NCBI RefSeq assembly: GCF_040253585.1 | Contig: NZ_JBELAU010000018.1 | Span: 1-64,000 of the forward strand | Length of the DNA stretch: 64,000 nucleotides | Direction: 5' to 3' | DNA from: Emticicia sp040253585 | GTDB taxonomy: Bacteria; Bacteroidota; Bacteroidia; Cytophagales; Spirosomataceae | Shown here: positions 49,935 through 59,531 of the stretch, in pieces | Layout of the letters: every line of letters starts with the position of its first letter | Position numbering within the stretch: the first letter of the stretch is position 1 | Made by a program: the position numbers and the translations under genes | The notes under the pieces: generated by a model | Database searches by the model: none | The model's input: the letters and a program-made list of their open reading frames with translations, nothing else | Told to the model about the DNA's origin: nothing

Positions 49935-50002
49935 GTGCCGTAGGCACTATATATCGGTAGAAAAGGCTATCCGAAATCAAAATGAGCGTGCCGTAGGTAC
50001 GC
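49935..50002 (-). repeat. REP-like unit 5, variant and inverted
   Basis: GTGCCGTAGGCAC (49935-49947) and GCGTGCCGTAGGTACGC (49986-50002) with TATCGGTAG between them (49952-49960). The hairpin cores differ (TGCC/GGCA rather than CTCC/GGAG), but the pair-plus-CTACCGATAT plan is the same when read on the minus strand. It ends 14 bases before the stop of the next gene. Confidence 0.7.
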
Positions 50003-50016
50003 AACAAAAAACAAAC

Positions 50017-51444
50017 TTATTTTATCGTTTTATTCGTATCAAGCTTCGCAAATTGAAATTCTCCCGTTTCGATTTGTAATTTGGGTGATGCCTTTTTCAG
50101 TTGTTCTATTCCCGATTTACTCACTTTGGTTTGCCATAAATATACCACTTTTAGACTGGGATATTTTGCCAAAACTTGTAGTCCGCTATCGGTAATTTTT
50201 GTGCCATATAAATTGAGTTGTTCGAGGTTTGGCAATGTTTTTAAATGTTCTAAAGAAGCGTCTGTTATGGCAGTATTTTCAAGATTTAACTTGGTCAGGT
50301 TTTTAAAGTTAGTGATTTTTTTAATGGCATCATCATTGACTGGTTGATTACTTAATCTTATGGTAACGATTTGATTATGAATGCTTTCCAAATCATTTAA
50401 TAATGTAGGTTGATAGGTCCTGATATTCACAAAATTGGCCGAAATATAATTCGAACCATTACCTAAATAGGTAATTCTGATGTTTTGTTGCTTTAGTTTT
50501 TCAAGTATAGCAGGGCTAATGGCTTCTACATTACTTACCATTTCTTTTGAATCTTCTTTTTCAATGACTGGAATATCAGCAATTGCTTCAGATGAAATCG
50601 GTGTGTTTTGAATGAAGGTTTGCTCTAAAGGTTTTTCGCTGGTAATAGTCTCAACTTCTTCTACAAAAGACGCTCCTTTTTTTATCCAAGAATAAATGGC
50701 CGAAATCTCGTTTCGGGTAAGTTGCGTTTTACCTTTTGGTGGCATGTGTTTATCATCATCTTCGGGTAAAATTAAGTGCGTAAATAAGGTGCTTTTGTTT
50801 GGATTCCCAACGCTCACAATCAGTCCAGTTTTACCTCCTTTTTTTATGAAATCTTCCGAATCTAAGCGTAAACCACCTTTCTTTTTACTGACAGAGTGGC
50901 AGTTGTAACACTTAGTTTTTAGAATCGGAATAATCTTATCTCGATACACAAACGATTTTTTTACGGTTGCATGATTGATGCTTTGTGAAGTGTCAATACT
51001 ATCAAAAGAAGCTATTTTTGTGGTGTCTGTCGGTGCAGATGTTTTGTTATTTTTAGAAGTAAAAAGATAGCCTTCTCCATGTGTGAGATTTCCTCCGAAA
51101 TGCCCCGCTATTGTCAAACAAATGATAGTTGAGGTTGCTAAAATCCAGCGATGATTTTTGAGAAAATAGGCTAAAATACCGAGAATGACGGTGCTTATGC
51201 CTGTCCATTGATGTTTAAAAATAGCTTCGGTTTCGTAGTCGCCCGATTGGGCTAAAAACCAACCAGCAATACAGGCCATTACAGAAGAAATCGTTCCGAG
51301 AAGTAGTGCTAAATCAATGGCAGCATTCAGTTCGATTTTCCGAAATTGCTGCAAAACCATCATTACATAAGCAAAAATCAGAATGCCGATGGGCAAATGC
51401 ACAATGAGTGGATGTAAATGTCCGATTAATTCTGGTTGAAACAT
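50017..51444 (-). CDS. DUF2231 membrane / planctomycete cytochrome / LRR protein, 475 aa
   Basis: The N-terminal part has about five membrane segments of the DUF2231 type (LIGHLHPLIVHLPIGILIFAYVMMVLQQ, with membrane His pairs). A planctomycete cytochrome C-type domain follows, with CYNCH (about residues 180-184) and GGLRLDS... MPPKGKTQLTRNEISAIYSWI. The C-terminal quarter has leucine-rich repeats (about residues 365-460, NLTKLNLENTAITDASLEHLKTLPNLEQLNLYGTKI). It belongs with the DUF1553/DUF1501 genes downstream and is probably their membrane redox partner. Confidence 0.8.
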   Translation of the reverse strand: MFQPELIGHLHPLIVHLPIGILIFAYVMMVLQQFRKIELNAAIDLALLLGTISSVMACIAGWFLAQSGDYETEAIFKHQWTGISTVILGILAYFLKNHRWILATSTIICLTIAGHFGGNLTHGEGYLFTSKNNKTSAPTDTTKIASFDSIDTSQSINHATVKKSFVYRDKIIPILKTKCYNCHSVSKKKGGLRLDSEDFIKKGGKTGLIVSVGNPNKSTLFTHLILPEDDDKHMPPKGKTQLTRNEISAIYSWIKKGASFVEEVETITSEKPLEQTFIQNTPISSEAIADIPVIEKEDSKEMVSNVEAISPAILEKLKQQNIRITYLGNGSNYISANFVNIRTYQPTLLNDLESIHNQIVTIRLSNQPVNDDAIKKITNFKNLTKLNLENTAITDASLEHLKTLPNLEQLNLYGTKITDSGLQVLAKYPSLKVVYLWQTKVSKSGIEQLKKASPKLQIETGEFQFAKLDTNKTIK

Positions 51445-51550
51445 TTTTGTTTTTGAACAAAGATTTTCTCAAAATTAATCAAATTTACTTCTCAGAAAAG
51501 AAAGTAATGAGATTAGATTTTATGTAGATAAAATTGGATGGAAGGTATTT

Positions 51551-51580
51551 TAGAAGTCAGGTTTTTATGCCTGACTTCTA
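51551..51580. terminator. hairpin between uvrA and the cytochrome gene
   Basis: A perfect 11-bp stem TAGAAGTCAGG/CCTGACTTCTA (51551-51561 and 51570-51580) lies just past the uvrA stop. The T-run on the minus strand is short, so it may be a terminator or a dispersed palindrome. Confidence 0.6.
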
Positions 51581-51585
51581 AACTT

Positions 51586-54444
51586 TTATAATTTTCCTTT
51601 CAAAAAATCGGCAGTATAGTTTCCTTCGAGTTTTACCATTTCTTCTGGCGTTCCTTCAAATGTCAAATGACCACCTTTTTCACCACCTTCGGGGCCTAAA
51701 TCAATAATCCAGTCGGCCGATTTTATCACCTCCATATTATGCTCGATGATAATCACGGTATCGCCTTGGTCAACCAAAGCATTGATGGCTTTCAAGAGTT
51801 TCTTTATGTCGTGGAAGTGCAAACCAGTAGTTGGTTCATCAAAAACAAAAAGCGTTTTACCTTTATCCGCATTGCCTTTGCTCAAGAAAAACGCCAGTTT
51901 TACACGCTGTGCTTCTCCACCTGAAAGTGTACTTGACGACTGCCCCAAACCAATATAACCCAAACCAACATCTTGAAGCGGACGAAGTTTATCGGCCAAT
52001 TTTGGTTCAGTGGTGCTGAAAAAATCAATGGCTTCGTCAACGGTCATTGCCAAAATATCGGCAATGTCTTTTTCATTATATTTTACTTCCAGAATCTCTT
52101 GTTTGAAGCGTTTTCCGCCACAACTTTCACATTTTAGGCGTACATCAGCCATGAATTGCATTTCGATTGTCTGCTCGCCTTCTCCTTGGCAGGCTTCGCA
52201 ACGCCCACCATCAACGTTGAATGAGAAAAATGCTGGCTTGTAATCTCGTGCTTTTGAAAGTTGTTGTTCGGCCATCATTTGGCGAATGTAATCATAAGCC
52301 TTGATATAGGTAACGGGGTTCGAGCGAGATGATTTTCCAATCGGATTTTGGTCAATCATTTCAACCTGCGTGATGCGGTCGAGTGAACCAACCAAACCAG
52401 CGTATTTACCAGCTTCTTCACTATATTCTCCTTTCAAACGAGCGATTGCAGGGAATAGGATTTTACGAACCAAAGTCGATTTTCCCGAACCACTCACGCC
52501 AGTTACGACCGTCAACACGCCTAACGGAAACTTTACATCTACTTCTTTGAGGTTATTTTCTCTTGCACCTTTTAGTTCAATAAAATCAGTTGGTTTTCGG
52601 CGTTGGATAGGCACAGGAATTTGGTCGATTCCTGTAAGAAAATTGATGGTGTGGGAAGTGCTATTTTCGCTCGATTTTTTATTGATCTCTGTCCAACTTC
52701 CTTGAAAAATCAACTCGCCACCCAGCCTTCCAGCATTTGGGCCGATGTCAATGATTTGGTCGGCCGCACGCATGACTTCTTCTTCGTGTTCAACCACCAC
52801 AACTGTATTGCCCATATCTCGCAAAGATTCCAGAACGCTTACTAAACGCTGTGTATCTCGTGGGTGTAAGCCAATACTTGGTTCGTCAAGAATATACATC
52901 GACCCAACCAACGAACTACCGAGCGAAGTAGCCAATTTGATACGCTGAAATTCACCGCCCGAAAGTGTTGAGGCCAAACGATTGAGAGTTAAGTATCCCA
53001 ACCCAACTCGTTCCATAAATTCCAGTCGGCTGTTTATTTCTATTAAGATTCTTTTAGAAACCGCTTTCTGATAATCGGGTAGTTCTAAGTTTTTGAAGAA
53101 AGCAGCTAAATCAGAAATCGGCATCAAAACCAAATCAACGATTGATTTACCGCCAACTTTTACATAACTGGCATCTTTACGCAGGCGTGAACCTCGACAA
53201 TCGGGACAGTCAGTGCGGCCACGATAGCGAGAAAGCATCACACGGTATTGTACTTTGTGAACTTGGCTTTCGATGTCGGCAAAGAAAGCGTCAAGCCCTT
53301 GAAAATATTCGTTACCCGTCCAAAGTAATTGTTGTTGTTCGGGAGTTAAGTCTTTGTACGAGCGGTGAATCGGGAAGTCGAAACGAATACCATTTCTGAG
53401 CAAAGGGGCAAGCCATTCGCTCATGCGTTCGCTTCGCCACGGAGCAATCGCTCCTTCAAAAACGGATAGGTTTTTATCGGGAATTACCAATTCTGGGTCA
53501 ATTCCCAAAACTTTTCCGAAACCCTCGCAGCGTTTACAAGCTCCATAAGGATTATTGAACGTAAAGAGATTTACGCTCGGTTCTTCAAAAGCTATTCCAT
53601 CAAGTTCAAATTTATCTGAGAATGTACTGCGAATAGTCTGGCGTTCGCCAGTTTCGACATTTGTCGTGATAACATCTACAATACACTCACCTTCTCCCTC
53701 AAAAAACGACGTTTGTACCGAGTCAGAAAAACGAAATTGCGTATCTTCATCGCCGTGTTTCACAACGTTTCTGTCAATCAGAATTTCTAAATCTTGTTCG
53801 GGCGAAAGCTTAGTTTTGGCTTCTTGCAGTTCTTCGATTTGCTTTATTTCTCCATCAACTACAATACGAGTGTAACCTTTTTGGAGCAAAAGTTCTAATT
53901 CTTTTTCTATTTTTCGACCTTCTTTTACTTTCAGAGGCGTTAGCACCATTACACGTGTGCCTTCTTCATGCGAAAGAATAAAATTCACAACATCGGTTAC
54001 AGTGTCTTTTCGTACCTCTTGTCCCGAAACAGGCGAGTAGGTAGTACCCGCACGGGCAAAAAGAAGTTTTAAGTAATCGTAGATTTCGGTTGTTGTGCCG
54101 ACCGTCGAGCGTGGATTTTTGGTTGCTACCTTTTGTTCGATGGCAATCGCTGGCGAGACGCCTTTGATATAATCGACTTCGGGTTTTTCCATTCGACCCA
54201 AAAACTGACGAGCATACGAACTCAAACTTTCAACGTACATACGCTGCCCCTCGGCAAAGAGTGTATCGAATGCCAAAGAAGATTTGCCACTTCCCGAAAG
54301 CCCCGTGACTACTACGAGCTTGTTGCGGGGAATTGCCACATCAATATTTTTGAGATTATTTACTTTTGCTCCCTTGATGATGATGTACTGCTTTGGGTCA
54401 AGAGATTCGACGTCGGTATGATGTGTATTTTGGGTATTATTCAT
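51586..54444 (-). CDS. uvrA: excinuclease ABC subunit A
   Basis: UvrA recognises bulky DNA damage and loads UvrB. At 952 residues it has two ABC ATPase halves: Walker A GLSGSGKSSLAFDT (about residues 49-62) and GVSGSGKSTLVRK (about 646-658). The signature motifs are LSGGEFQRIKLA and LSGGEAQRVKLA. Zinc-finger cysteine pairs are CKRCEGFG, CPDCRG, CEACQGEG and CESCGG. The start fits the family plus a short Asn/His-rich N-terminal stretch typical of Bacteroidota. Confidence 0.96.
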   Translation of the reverse strand: MNNTQNTHHTDVESLDPKQYIIIKGAKVNNLKNIDVAIPRNKLVVVTGLSGSGKSSLAFDTLFAEGQRMYVESLSSYARQFLGRMEKPEVDYIKGVSPAIAIEQKVATKNPRSTVGTTTEIYDYLKLLFARAGTTYSPVSGQEVRKDTVTDVVNFILSHEEGTRVMVLTPLKVKEGRKIEKELELLLQKGYTRIVVDGEIKQIEELQEAKTKLSPEQDLEILIDRNVVKHGDEDTQFRFSDSVQTSFFEGEGECIVDVITTNVETGERQTIRSTFSDKFELDGIAFEEPSVNLFTFNNPYGACKRCEGFGKVLGIDPELVIPDKNLSVFEGAIAPWRSERMSEWLAPLLRNGIRFDFPIHRSYKDLTPEQQQLLWTGNEYFQGLDAFFADIESQVHKVQYRVMLSRYRGRTDCPDCRGSRLRKDASYVKVGGKSIVDLVLMPISDLAAFFKNLELPDYQKAVSKRILIEINSRLEFMERVGLGYLTLNRLASTLSGGEFQRIKLATSLGSSLVGSMYILDEPSIGLHPRDTQRLVSVLESLRDMGNTVVVVEHEEEVMRAADQIIDIGPNAGRLGGELIFQGSWTEINKKSSENSTSHTINFLTGIDQIPVPIQRRKPTDFIELKGARENNLKEVDVKFPLGVLTVVTGVSGSGKSTLVRKILFPAIARLKGEYSEEAGKYAGLVGSLDRITQVEMIDQNPIGKSSRSNPVTYIKAYDYIRQMMAEQQLSKARDYKPAFFSFNVDGGRCEACQGEGEQTIEMQFMADVRLKCESCGGKRFKQEILEVKYNEKDIADILAMTVDEAIDFFSTTEPKLADKLRPLQDVGLGYIGLGQSSSTLSGGEAQRVKLAFFLSKGNADKGKTLFVFDEPTTGLHFHDIKKLLKAINALVDQGDTVIIIEHNMEVIKSADWIIDLGPEGGEKGGHLTFEGTPEEMVKLEGNYTADFLKGKL

Positions 54445-54502
54445 TCAGTTTTTAAAGAATAGCTCGAACTAATTTAACCAATTTTGGGGTAATATAGTTT
54501 CG

Positions 54503-57076
54503 TTATTTTTGGATAATTAAGCGAGATGAATCTTCGATGCCATCACCTTTGATTCTGATGATGTAAGAACCTTTTTCTAAGCTCTTTAAGTCGGTTTCTA
54601 TTCGCTCGGAGGTATCATTAGCTCTAAATTTTAAAACTTGTTTTCCTAAAATATTATAAATACTCACTTCTACATTCTTGATATTTTCTTTCGAATCAAT
54701 ATATATTATGTCATTGGCAGGGTTAGGATATACCGAAATAAGGCTCTTTGCTGCTTTAAAAATAAGTACATTTGATGCAATAGAAGAACAGTTAATGGTT
54801 TGATTATTAGGTGCTTGATAAGTTCTGATTGTTGAAACTTGATAATTTCCATCTTGAGAAACTTTCAGATTCTGAGTTGTCGTTCTTGAGAAAATTACCT
54901 GATCTTTTTTCCATTCAAACTGGTCGTTGGTAATCAAATCTGAACTCGAAGTGGTTAAGTTAAAAAGACCTGTTTGGATAATTGTTGGTTGTTGGGGAGA
55001 TGGGTTTATGCTTAAAGTTGGCAGTACTGTTGAGGGAGAAACACAACCAAAATTATCATTTATCTTTACAGAAAGTTGGTAAGTACCTATTTCTGTTAAT
55101 TTCAATAGTTTGGTAGTATCATTATTACTCCAAAGTACTTTATTATTATCGACCGAAAGTTTGATGGTATCGCCTCTGCATATATTATTTGCAGGTAAAA
55201 TATTAACCTTGGGAGCAACGGGAGTCGGTTTTATCTCAACTAAAACTTTATCAGAAATTGTTGAGAAGCATCCTGCATCGCTCTTTGTTTTTGCTGATAA
55301 TTCATAAACTCCAATACGGCTTAACTTTATATTTGGTGAAGTGCTATTATCGCTCCAAATGACATTTTGAGTTATATCTGTTGAAAGTGTAATACTTTCA
55401 CCCTCACAAACGCTACTGGCTGGCGAGACCGTGATTTTAGGTTGTAAAGGAAGCGGATTTGCTTTCACAGATACTTTGTCTGAAACCTCCGAAACGCAAC
55501 CAAATTCGTTTTTCGCTCTTACCGTAAACTCACCAGTATTACCAACAGAGATTTTCTGCGTGCTTTCTCCCGAACCCCAAATATATGATTTTGCTCCCGA
55601 AATATTGGCTGTTAGTTCAACTTTGTTGGAGCCATCAGTGCAAAATTCCAAACTTTTATCGGCCGTAATTACTGGTTTTTGTGAAGGATAAATCAAGTTG
55701 GTATTGATACTCGGAACGAGTAATTTATTGCCTCTAAGGTCTTTTACCGCTACCGAAAAAGTGCCTTTATCGACTGTGATTTGGTTAGTTTTAGCACTAT
55801 TTGACCATTCATAACTTCTTAATCCTTCGGGAAGCTTGATAATGACTCTGTTATTGGCATCGCAGTTGATTTCGGGTTCGATGATTGATTTTGCCAAAAT
55901 TGGTCGGGAATTTCTGAAAAAATTATCGTCCAGTGATTTATCCCAGTTTTCGGCTAAAAGCGAAATACCCATATTACCAGGAACATTCTGAAAATGTACA
56001 TTATCAATGCGTGGAATTTGCAGATTATCAGTGAATGGCCCCGCAAAAACATTATTCCCCGCTGTATTGATTACTTGATTTTGTCCGCCAATGACTTCAG
56101 GGTTCGATGGAGCTAAGTAGGTAACCGAAGTTCGAGCTACCATCCAAGTAAGGTTTTCGTCGAAATCATTTCTTGAAATATCAATCACACGTTGAAGGTT
56201 AGTAGAATAAGCATCAGCCGAAAGCCTATTTGGCGAATTATCGGTTTCGCCTTGAATCCAAAGTAGCGACCGAACGCCCATTAAAGCACCATAATATTGT
56301 AGGGTATTTTTGAGGTTTATGTAAGGCAAGCCATTCGGTAACTGAAAACGTCCGCCAACGTCTAAAACGAAATTGAAAGTTGGTTTTCCTTCGGCACTTT
56401 CTCGCCAATTAATAACCGAAACCAACAAAAGTCCTTCATTGAAAAACGCCACTGGCACATTTAGTCTTCGCACGAGCCTATCGCCCAATTCTCCGTAGCA
56501 CCACGGGCCATCGCCTTGAGGAGCAATGTTTACGTTTTCGCTTAGTTGTACAAAATTAAGATTTTCGGGAAGCGGGTCTAACACATTACTATTCTGAAAA
56601 TTAATGGCATTTACTCTGTCATCGGTTGCTCCTTTTGCCCCATAATTAGGTATTCCTTGGGCATTTGACTGCCCCAAAGCGATAAAAACCTCACCAATTC
56701 CTACTTTTTCAATACTTATGGTCTTGACTGTGCTACTGTTTCTGATGGCTCTCACATCAAGTTTATACCAACCTCCTTGTCCTTGTATTTTTCCTGAAAA
56801 ATAGCCAGCCTTCGGTTTATCCTGCACCAAAGTCCAATCTGTCTCTACGCCCTGCCCTGCAACGATTGGCGTAAGCTTCGCTTCGACTTTATCAATTTCT
56901 TCTGAGTAATTGCCAACAATATTTATAAAACCGATATTGTCGTTATTTCGCTGAAAAACAATACGATTGGTAGGGAAAGAAACACTTATTTGAGCCAAAA
57001 CCTCAACACCGAATACTGTAAAAAACAGCATAAACAGTAGTTTTTTGTCGAATTTAATCAAAGATTTGTGGGGCAT
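54503..57076 (-). CDS. T9SS-secreted sialate-O-acetylesterase-like protein, 857 aa
   Basis: Starting at ATG 57076 the signal peptide is MPHKSLIKFDKKLLFMLFFTVFGVEVLAQ. The ATG at 57136 would add 20 residues of little sense. After a beta-sandwich domain (to about residue 125), an SGNH/SASA esterase domain follows. It has GQSNAQGIPNYG (Ser nucleophile), SLLWIQGETDNSPN (the oxyanion WxQGE block) and the final NVHFQ His. Four PKD/Ig-like repeats (about residues 400-765) lead to a type A T9SS sorting domain (SVYPNPANDIIYIDS). It probably deacetylates surface or environmental polysaccharides. Confidence 0.82.
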   Translation of the reverse strand: MPHKSLIKFDKKLLFMLFFTVFGVEVLAQISVSFPTNRIVFQRNNDNIGFINIVGNYSEEIDKVEAKLTPIVAGQGVETDWTLVQDKPKAGYFSGKIQGQGGWYKLDVRAIRNSSTVKTISIEKVGIGEVFIALGQSNAQGIPNYGAKGATDDRVNAINFQNSNVLDPLPENLNFVQLSENVNIAPQGDGPWCYGELGDRLVRRLNVPVAFFNEGLLLVSVINWRESAEGKPTFNFVLDVGGRFQLPNGLPYINLKNTLQYYGALMGVRSLLWIQGETDNSPNRLSADAYSTNLQRVIDISRNDFDENLTWMVARTSVTYLAPSNPEVIGGQNQVINTAGNNVFAGPFTDNLQIPRIDNVHFQNVPGNMGISLLAENWDKSLDDNFFRNSRPILAKSIIEPEINCDANNRVIIKLPEGLRSYEWSNSAKTNQITVDKGTFSVAVKDLRGNKLLVPSINTNLIYPSQKPVITADKSLEFCTDGSNKVELTANISGAKSYIWGSGESTQKISVGNTGEFTVRAKNEFGCVSEVSDKVSVKANPLPLQPKITVSPASSVCEGESITLSTDITQNVIWSDNSTSPNIKLSRIGVYELSAKTKSDAGCFSTISDKVLVEIKPTPVAPKVNILPANNICRGDTIKLSVDNNKVLWSNNDTTKLLKLTEIGTYQLSVKINDNFGCVSPSTVLPTLSINPSPQQPTIIQTGLFNLTTSSSDLITNDQFEWKKDQVIFSRTTTQNLKVSQDGNYQVSTIRTYQAPNNQTINCSSIASNVLIFKAAKSLISVYPNPANDIIYIDSKENIKNVEVSIYNILGKQVLKFRANDTSERIETDLKSLEKGSYIIRIKGDGIEDSSRLIIQK

Positions 57077-57240
57077 CGAAAGAAGAAAGGAAAATGTGAA
57101 TGATGGCAATTTAAAGCAAAAATAACTACTTTCCATTAACTTTTATCAATCCAGTACTATTTTTAGCAAATCAAAAGATAAAAATACGCTCCGAAATACT
57201 GTATTTTTGCAAAATAAAACTTAAACCTCCCCAAAGAAAA

Positions 57241-57900
57241 TTGGAAACATCTTTCGCAGTTATTTTTGATATGGACGGTGTCATCTGCGACACAAACCCT
57301 TATCACTCACTTGCTTGGAAAGCATATCTTGATAAACACGGAATCGCATCAAGTGAAGAAGAATTTATTGCTCACATGTATGGTAAAAGCAATAGTTATA
57401 TTCTGAAGCATTTTTTCAAAAGAGAAATCGTTGGCGAAGAATTCGACCGTATGGAGTTTGAGAAAGAAGCTCTTTTTCGTGAAATCTACGAAGCTCATGT
57501 AAAGCCAATTGCTGGTTTAATCGAGTTTATCGAAGACCTAAAAGCCAATGGCGTTAAAACGGGCATCGCAACTTCAGCACCTTATCTGAATATGGAAATG
57601 ATTCTGAGTAAATTGCCTTTACGAGATAAAATGCAGTCATTACTCGCCAGCGAAGACGTAAGTACACACAAACCCAATCCAGAAGTTTACCTAAAATCGG
57701 CCTCAAACTTAGATATTTCGCCCGAAAGATGCGTAGTTTTTGAAGATTCATTTTCAGGAGTAACCGCAGGAAAAGCCGCAGGGGCAAAAGTTGTGGGAGT
57801 ACTTTCGACATATAAAAAGGAAGAATTGCCAGTTTGCGATGATTATATTGTCAATTACGAAGGACTTACCTATCAGAAAATCAAAGAAATCATAGGATAG
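57241..57900 (+). CDS. HAD-family phosphatase (beta-phosphoglucomutase-like)
   Basis: The 219-residue protein has the four HAD motifs: VIFDMDGVI (motif I, two Asp, residues about 8-16), TSAPYLN (motif II), a Lys in STHKPNPEVY (motif III) and VFEDSFSGVTAGKAAGAKVVGV (motif IV). The helical cap is of the beta-phosphoglucomutase type. The start is TTG 57241, because the first ATG lies inside motif I. It dephosphorylates a small sugar phosphate, with substrate undetermined. A terminator-like hairpin follows. Confidence 0.85.
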   Translation: METSFAVIFDMDGVICDTNPYHSLAWKAYLDKHGIASSEEEFIAHMYGKSNSYILKHFFKREIVGEEFDRMEFEKEALFREIYEAHVKPIAGLIEFIEDLKANGVKTGIATSAPYLNMEMILSKLPLRDKMQSLLASEDVSTHKPNPEVYLKSASNLDISPERCVVFEDSFSGVTAGKAAGAKVVGVLSTYKKEELPVCDDYIVNYEGLTYQKIKEIIG

Positions 57901-57920
57901 ATTTTATAGGTTGTTTATGT

Positions 57921-57951
57921 TTTCCGCAGGTTAAACAAAAATCTGTGGAAA
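57921..57951. repeat. imperfect hairpin after the HAD gene
   Basis: TTTCCGCAG (57921-57929) pairs with CTGTGGAAA (57943-57951), with one G-T pair. It resembles dispersed word-based intergenic hairpins. There is no T-run. Confidence 0.45.
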
Positions 57952-58033
57952 TCAGCGTTATGAAATATCCGTCTTATCGGCGTGCCATAGCTTAATACCC
58001 CAAAAGAACACCATAACATAATCGCTTCAACTG

Positions 58034-58050
58034 ACAAGTTAGAAACTTGT
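58034..58050. repeat. small hairpin before the MFS gene
   Basis: ACAAGTT and AACTTGT pair across a 3-base loop, 19 bases before the ATG of the transporter gene. Confidence 0.4.
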
Positions 58051-58068
58051 GCTACAATATTGTTTATA

Positions 58069-59232
58069 ATGCTTACTCACTTACGTACTTTTTTTACCCA
58101 CCGACAGGGGTTGGCCATTGGAATGGTTTTTATTTCGGTAGGATTTTTATTTGGAAACTGGGCAACACTAATTCCTTACATCAAACAAAAATTTGACTTA
58201 AACGATGCCCAGTTGGGTTTATTATTGCTAAGTTTTCCTATCGGAGCAACGGCCATGAATCCGTTTTCGACATTTTTCATCAATCGCTTCGGAATGCTCA
58301 ATACAACTATTATTGGGCTGATTTTACTGGCTACTACATTCGTTTGCCCAGTTGGTGCAAGTTGGTTGCCTCTTACTTCTTTTAGTCTAATAATTGTAGG
58401 AATGTGCCTTTCGGTTACGAATGTGGCCATGAACACCTGCGTAACGAGCCTTGAGCATCAGTACGGCATCAATATTATGTCAACTTGTCACGGAATGTTC
58501 AGTGCGGGGCTGATGTTTGGCTCAATCGCCGCCAGTATTTTGCGTGGAATGAAAATTGAGCCAACCTACCAAATGTGCGTAATTGCTATTATAATTACAA
58601 CCTTAGTTTTATTACTTCGTCCAACGATTCTGAGTATTCACGAAGAAAAAATTACTGAAGAAGAAAGTGGTCAAGCAAAGTTTATTCTCCCGAAAGGAGC
58701 TTTATTATTAATGATTCTGATAAGCCTTTGCACCAACGTAACCGAAGGCACAATGGCTGACTGGACTGCTGTTTATATGCGAGACATCGTTCAGACCGAT
58801 GATTATTTCATTGGTTGGGGTTTGGCTGGTTATTCAATGTTTATGTCGTTGGGGCGTTTCGTGGGCGATGCTCTCATTCCTCGTTTTGGAGGTAATGCTG
58901 TTCTTCGCACAGGCGGAATCATCGCCGCTTTGGGAATTACGTTGGCCATTATCTTTCCTTACACCATCACGGCCATTTTGGGTTTTACGCTCGTAGGTGC
59001 GGGTGTATCTTGCGGAGCTCCTATATTATATGGTAGTGCGGCTCGTGTGCCAGGTATGGCCAAAGGTGCAGGTTTGGCCACCATGAATACTTTCAGCATG
59101 GGCGGTTTTCTGGCGGGTCCAGTTTTGATTGGATTTATCTCAAAAAGCGTTAGTCTTTCTTTTGCATTTTCGATAGTGGCAATTTTAGCTCTTGTTTGGG
59201 CGTTTTTGGTAAATCGAGTAAAATTGTATTAA
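58069..59232 (+). CDS. MFS transporter (fucose-permease-like)
   Basis: From ATG 58069 the 387-residue protein has about 12 membrane segments, with the conserved FLFGNWATLIPYIKQKFDLNDAQLGLLLLSFPIGA opening and the TM11 region of the fucose permease/FPN-type MFS branch (GAGLATMNTFSMGGFLAGPVLIGFISKSVSLSFAF). The TTG at 58060 adds three residues and is less likely. The substrate is not determined, and the gene is not linked to a sugar operon. The 299 bases that follow hold only a hairpin (TCAACAAC/GTTGTTGA, 59414-59442) and two ACCATTAAATAAAA copies (59286-59299, 59442-59455). Confidence 0.85.
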   Translation: MLTHLRTFFTHRQGLAIGMVFISVGFLFGNWATLIPYIKQKFDLNDAQLGLLLLSFPIGATAMNPFSTFFINRFGMLNTTIIGLILLATTFVCPVGASWLPLTSFSLIIVGMCLSVTNVAMNTCVTSLEHQYGINIMSTCHGMFSAGLMFGSIAASILRGMKIEPTYQMCVIAIIITTLVLLLRPTILSIHEEKITEEESGQAKFILPKGALLLMILISLCTNVTEGTMADWTAVYMRDIVQTDDYFIGWGLAGYSMFMSLGRFVGDALIPRFGGNAVLRTGGIIAALGITLAIIFPYTITAILGFTLVGAGVSCGAPILYGSAARVPGMAKGAGLATMNTFSMGGFLAGPVLIGFISKSVSLSFAFSIVAILALVWAFLVNRVKLY

Positions 59233-59531
59233 GCTTTTCAAAAACAGTTCAATCTTCCTAACAACCACATGCCAATTTTTTATTTACCATTAAATAAAAA
59301 AATATTGTTTATAAAGGCTATTATTCAACAGAATTATAGCCAAATGCCTGTGTATGGAATGATAATTGCTTAGTTTTACTACAGAAAGCATCGGAAAATT
59401 CTTAATAAAATCCTCAACAACCACTCATAAAGACGTTGTTGACCATTAAATAAAATTTAGTAAGAAAGTTTTTTCTTATTAAAACAAGTATTTACCTTTA
59501 TATCAGGAAAACAAGATAAACGTATTAATAT

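Noticed and set aside
49577..50002. Spaced repeats that could look like a CRISPR array
   Set aside because: Spacing between units is uneven (about 40-60 bases), the units are internally paired hairpins in mixed orientation, and no cas gene is present. The adjacent transposase explains them as REP-like elements.
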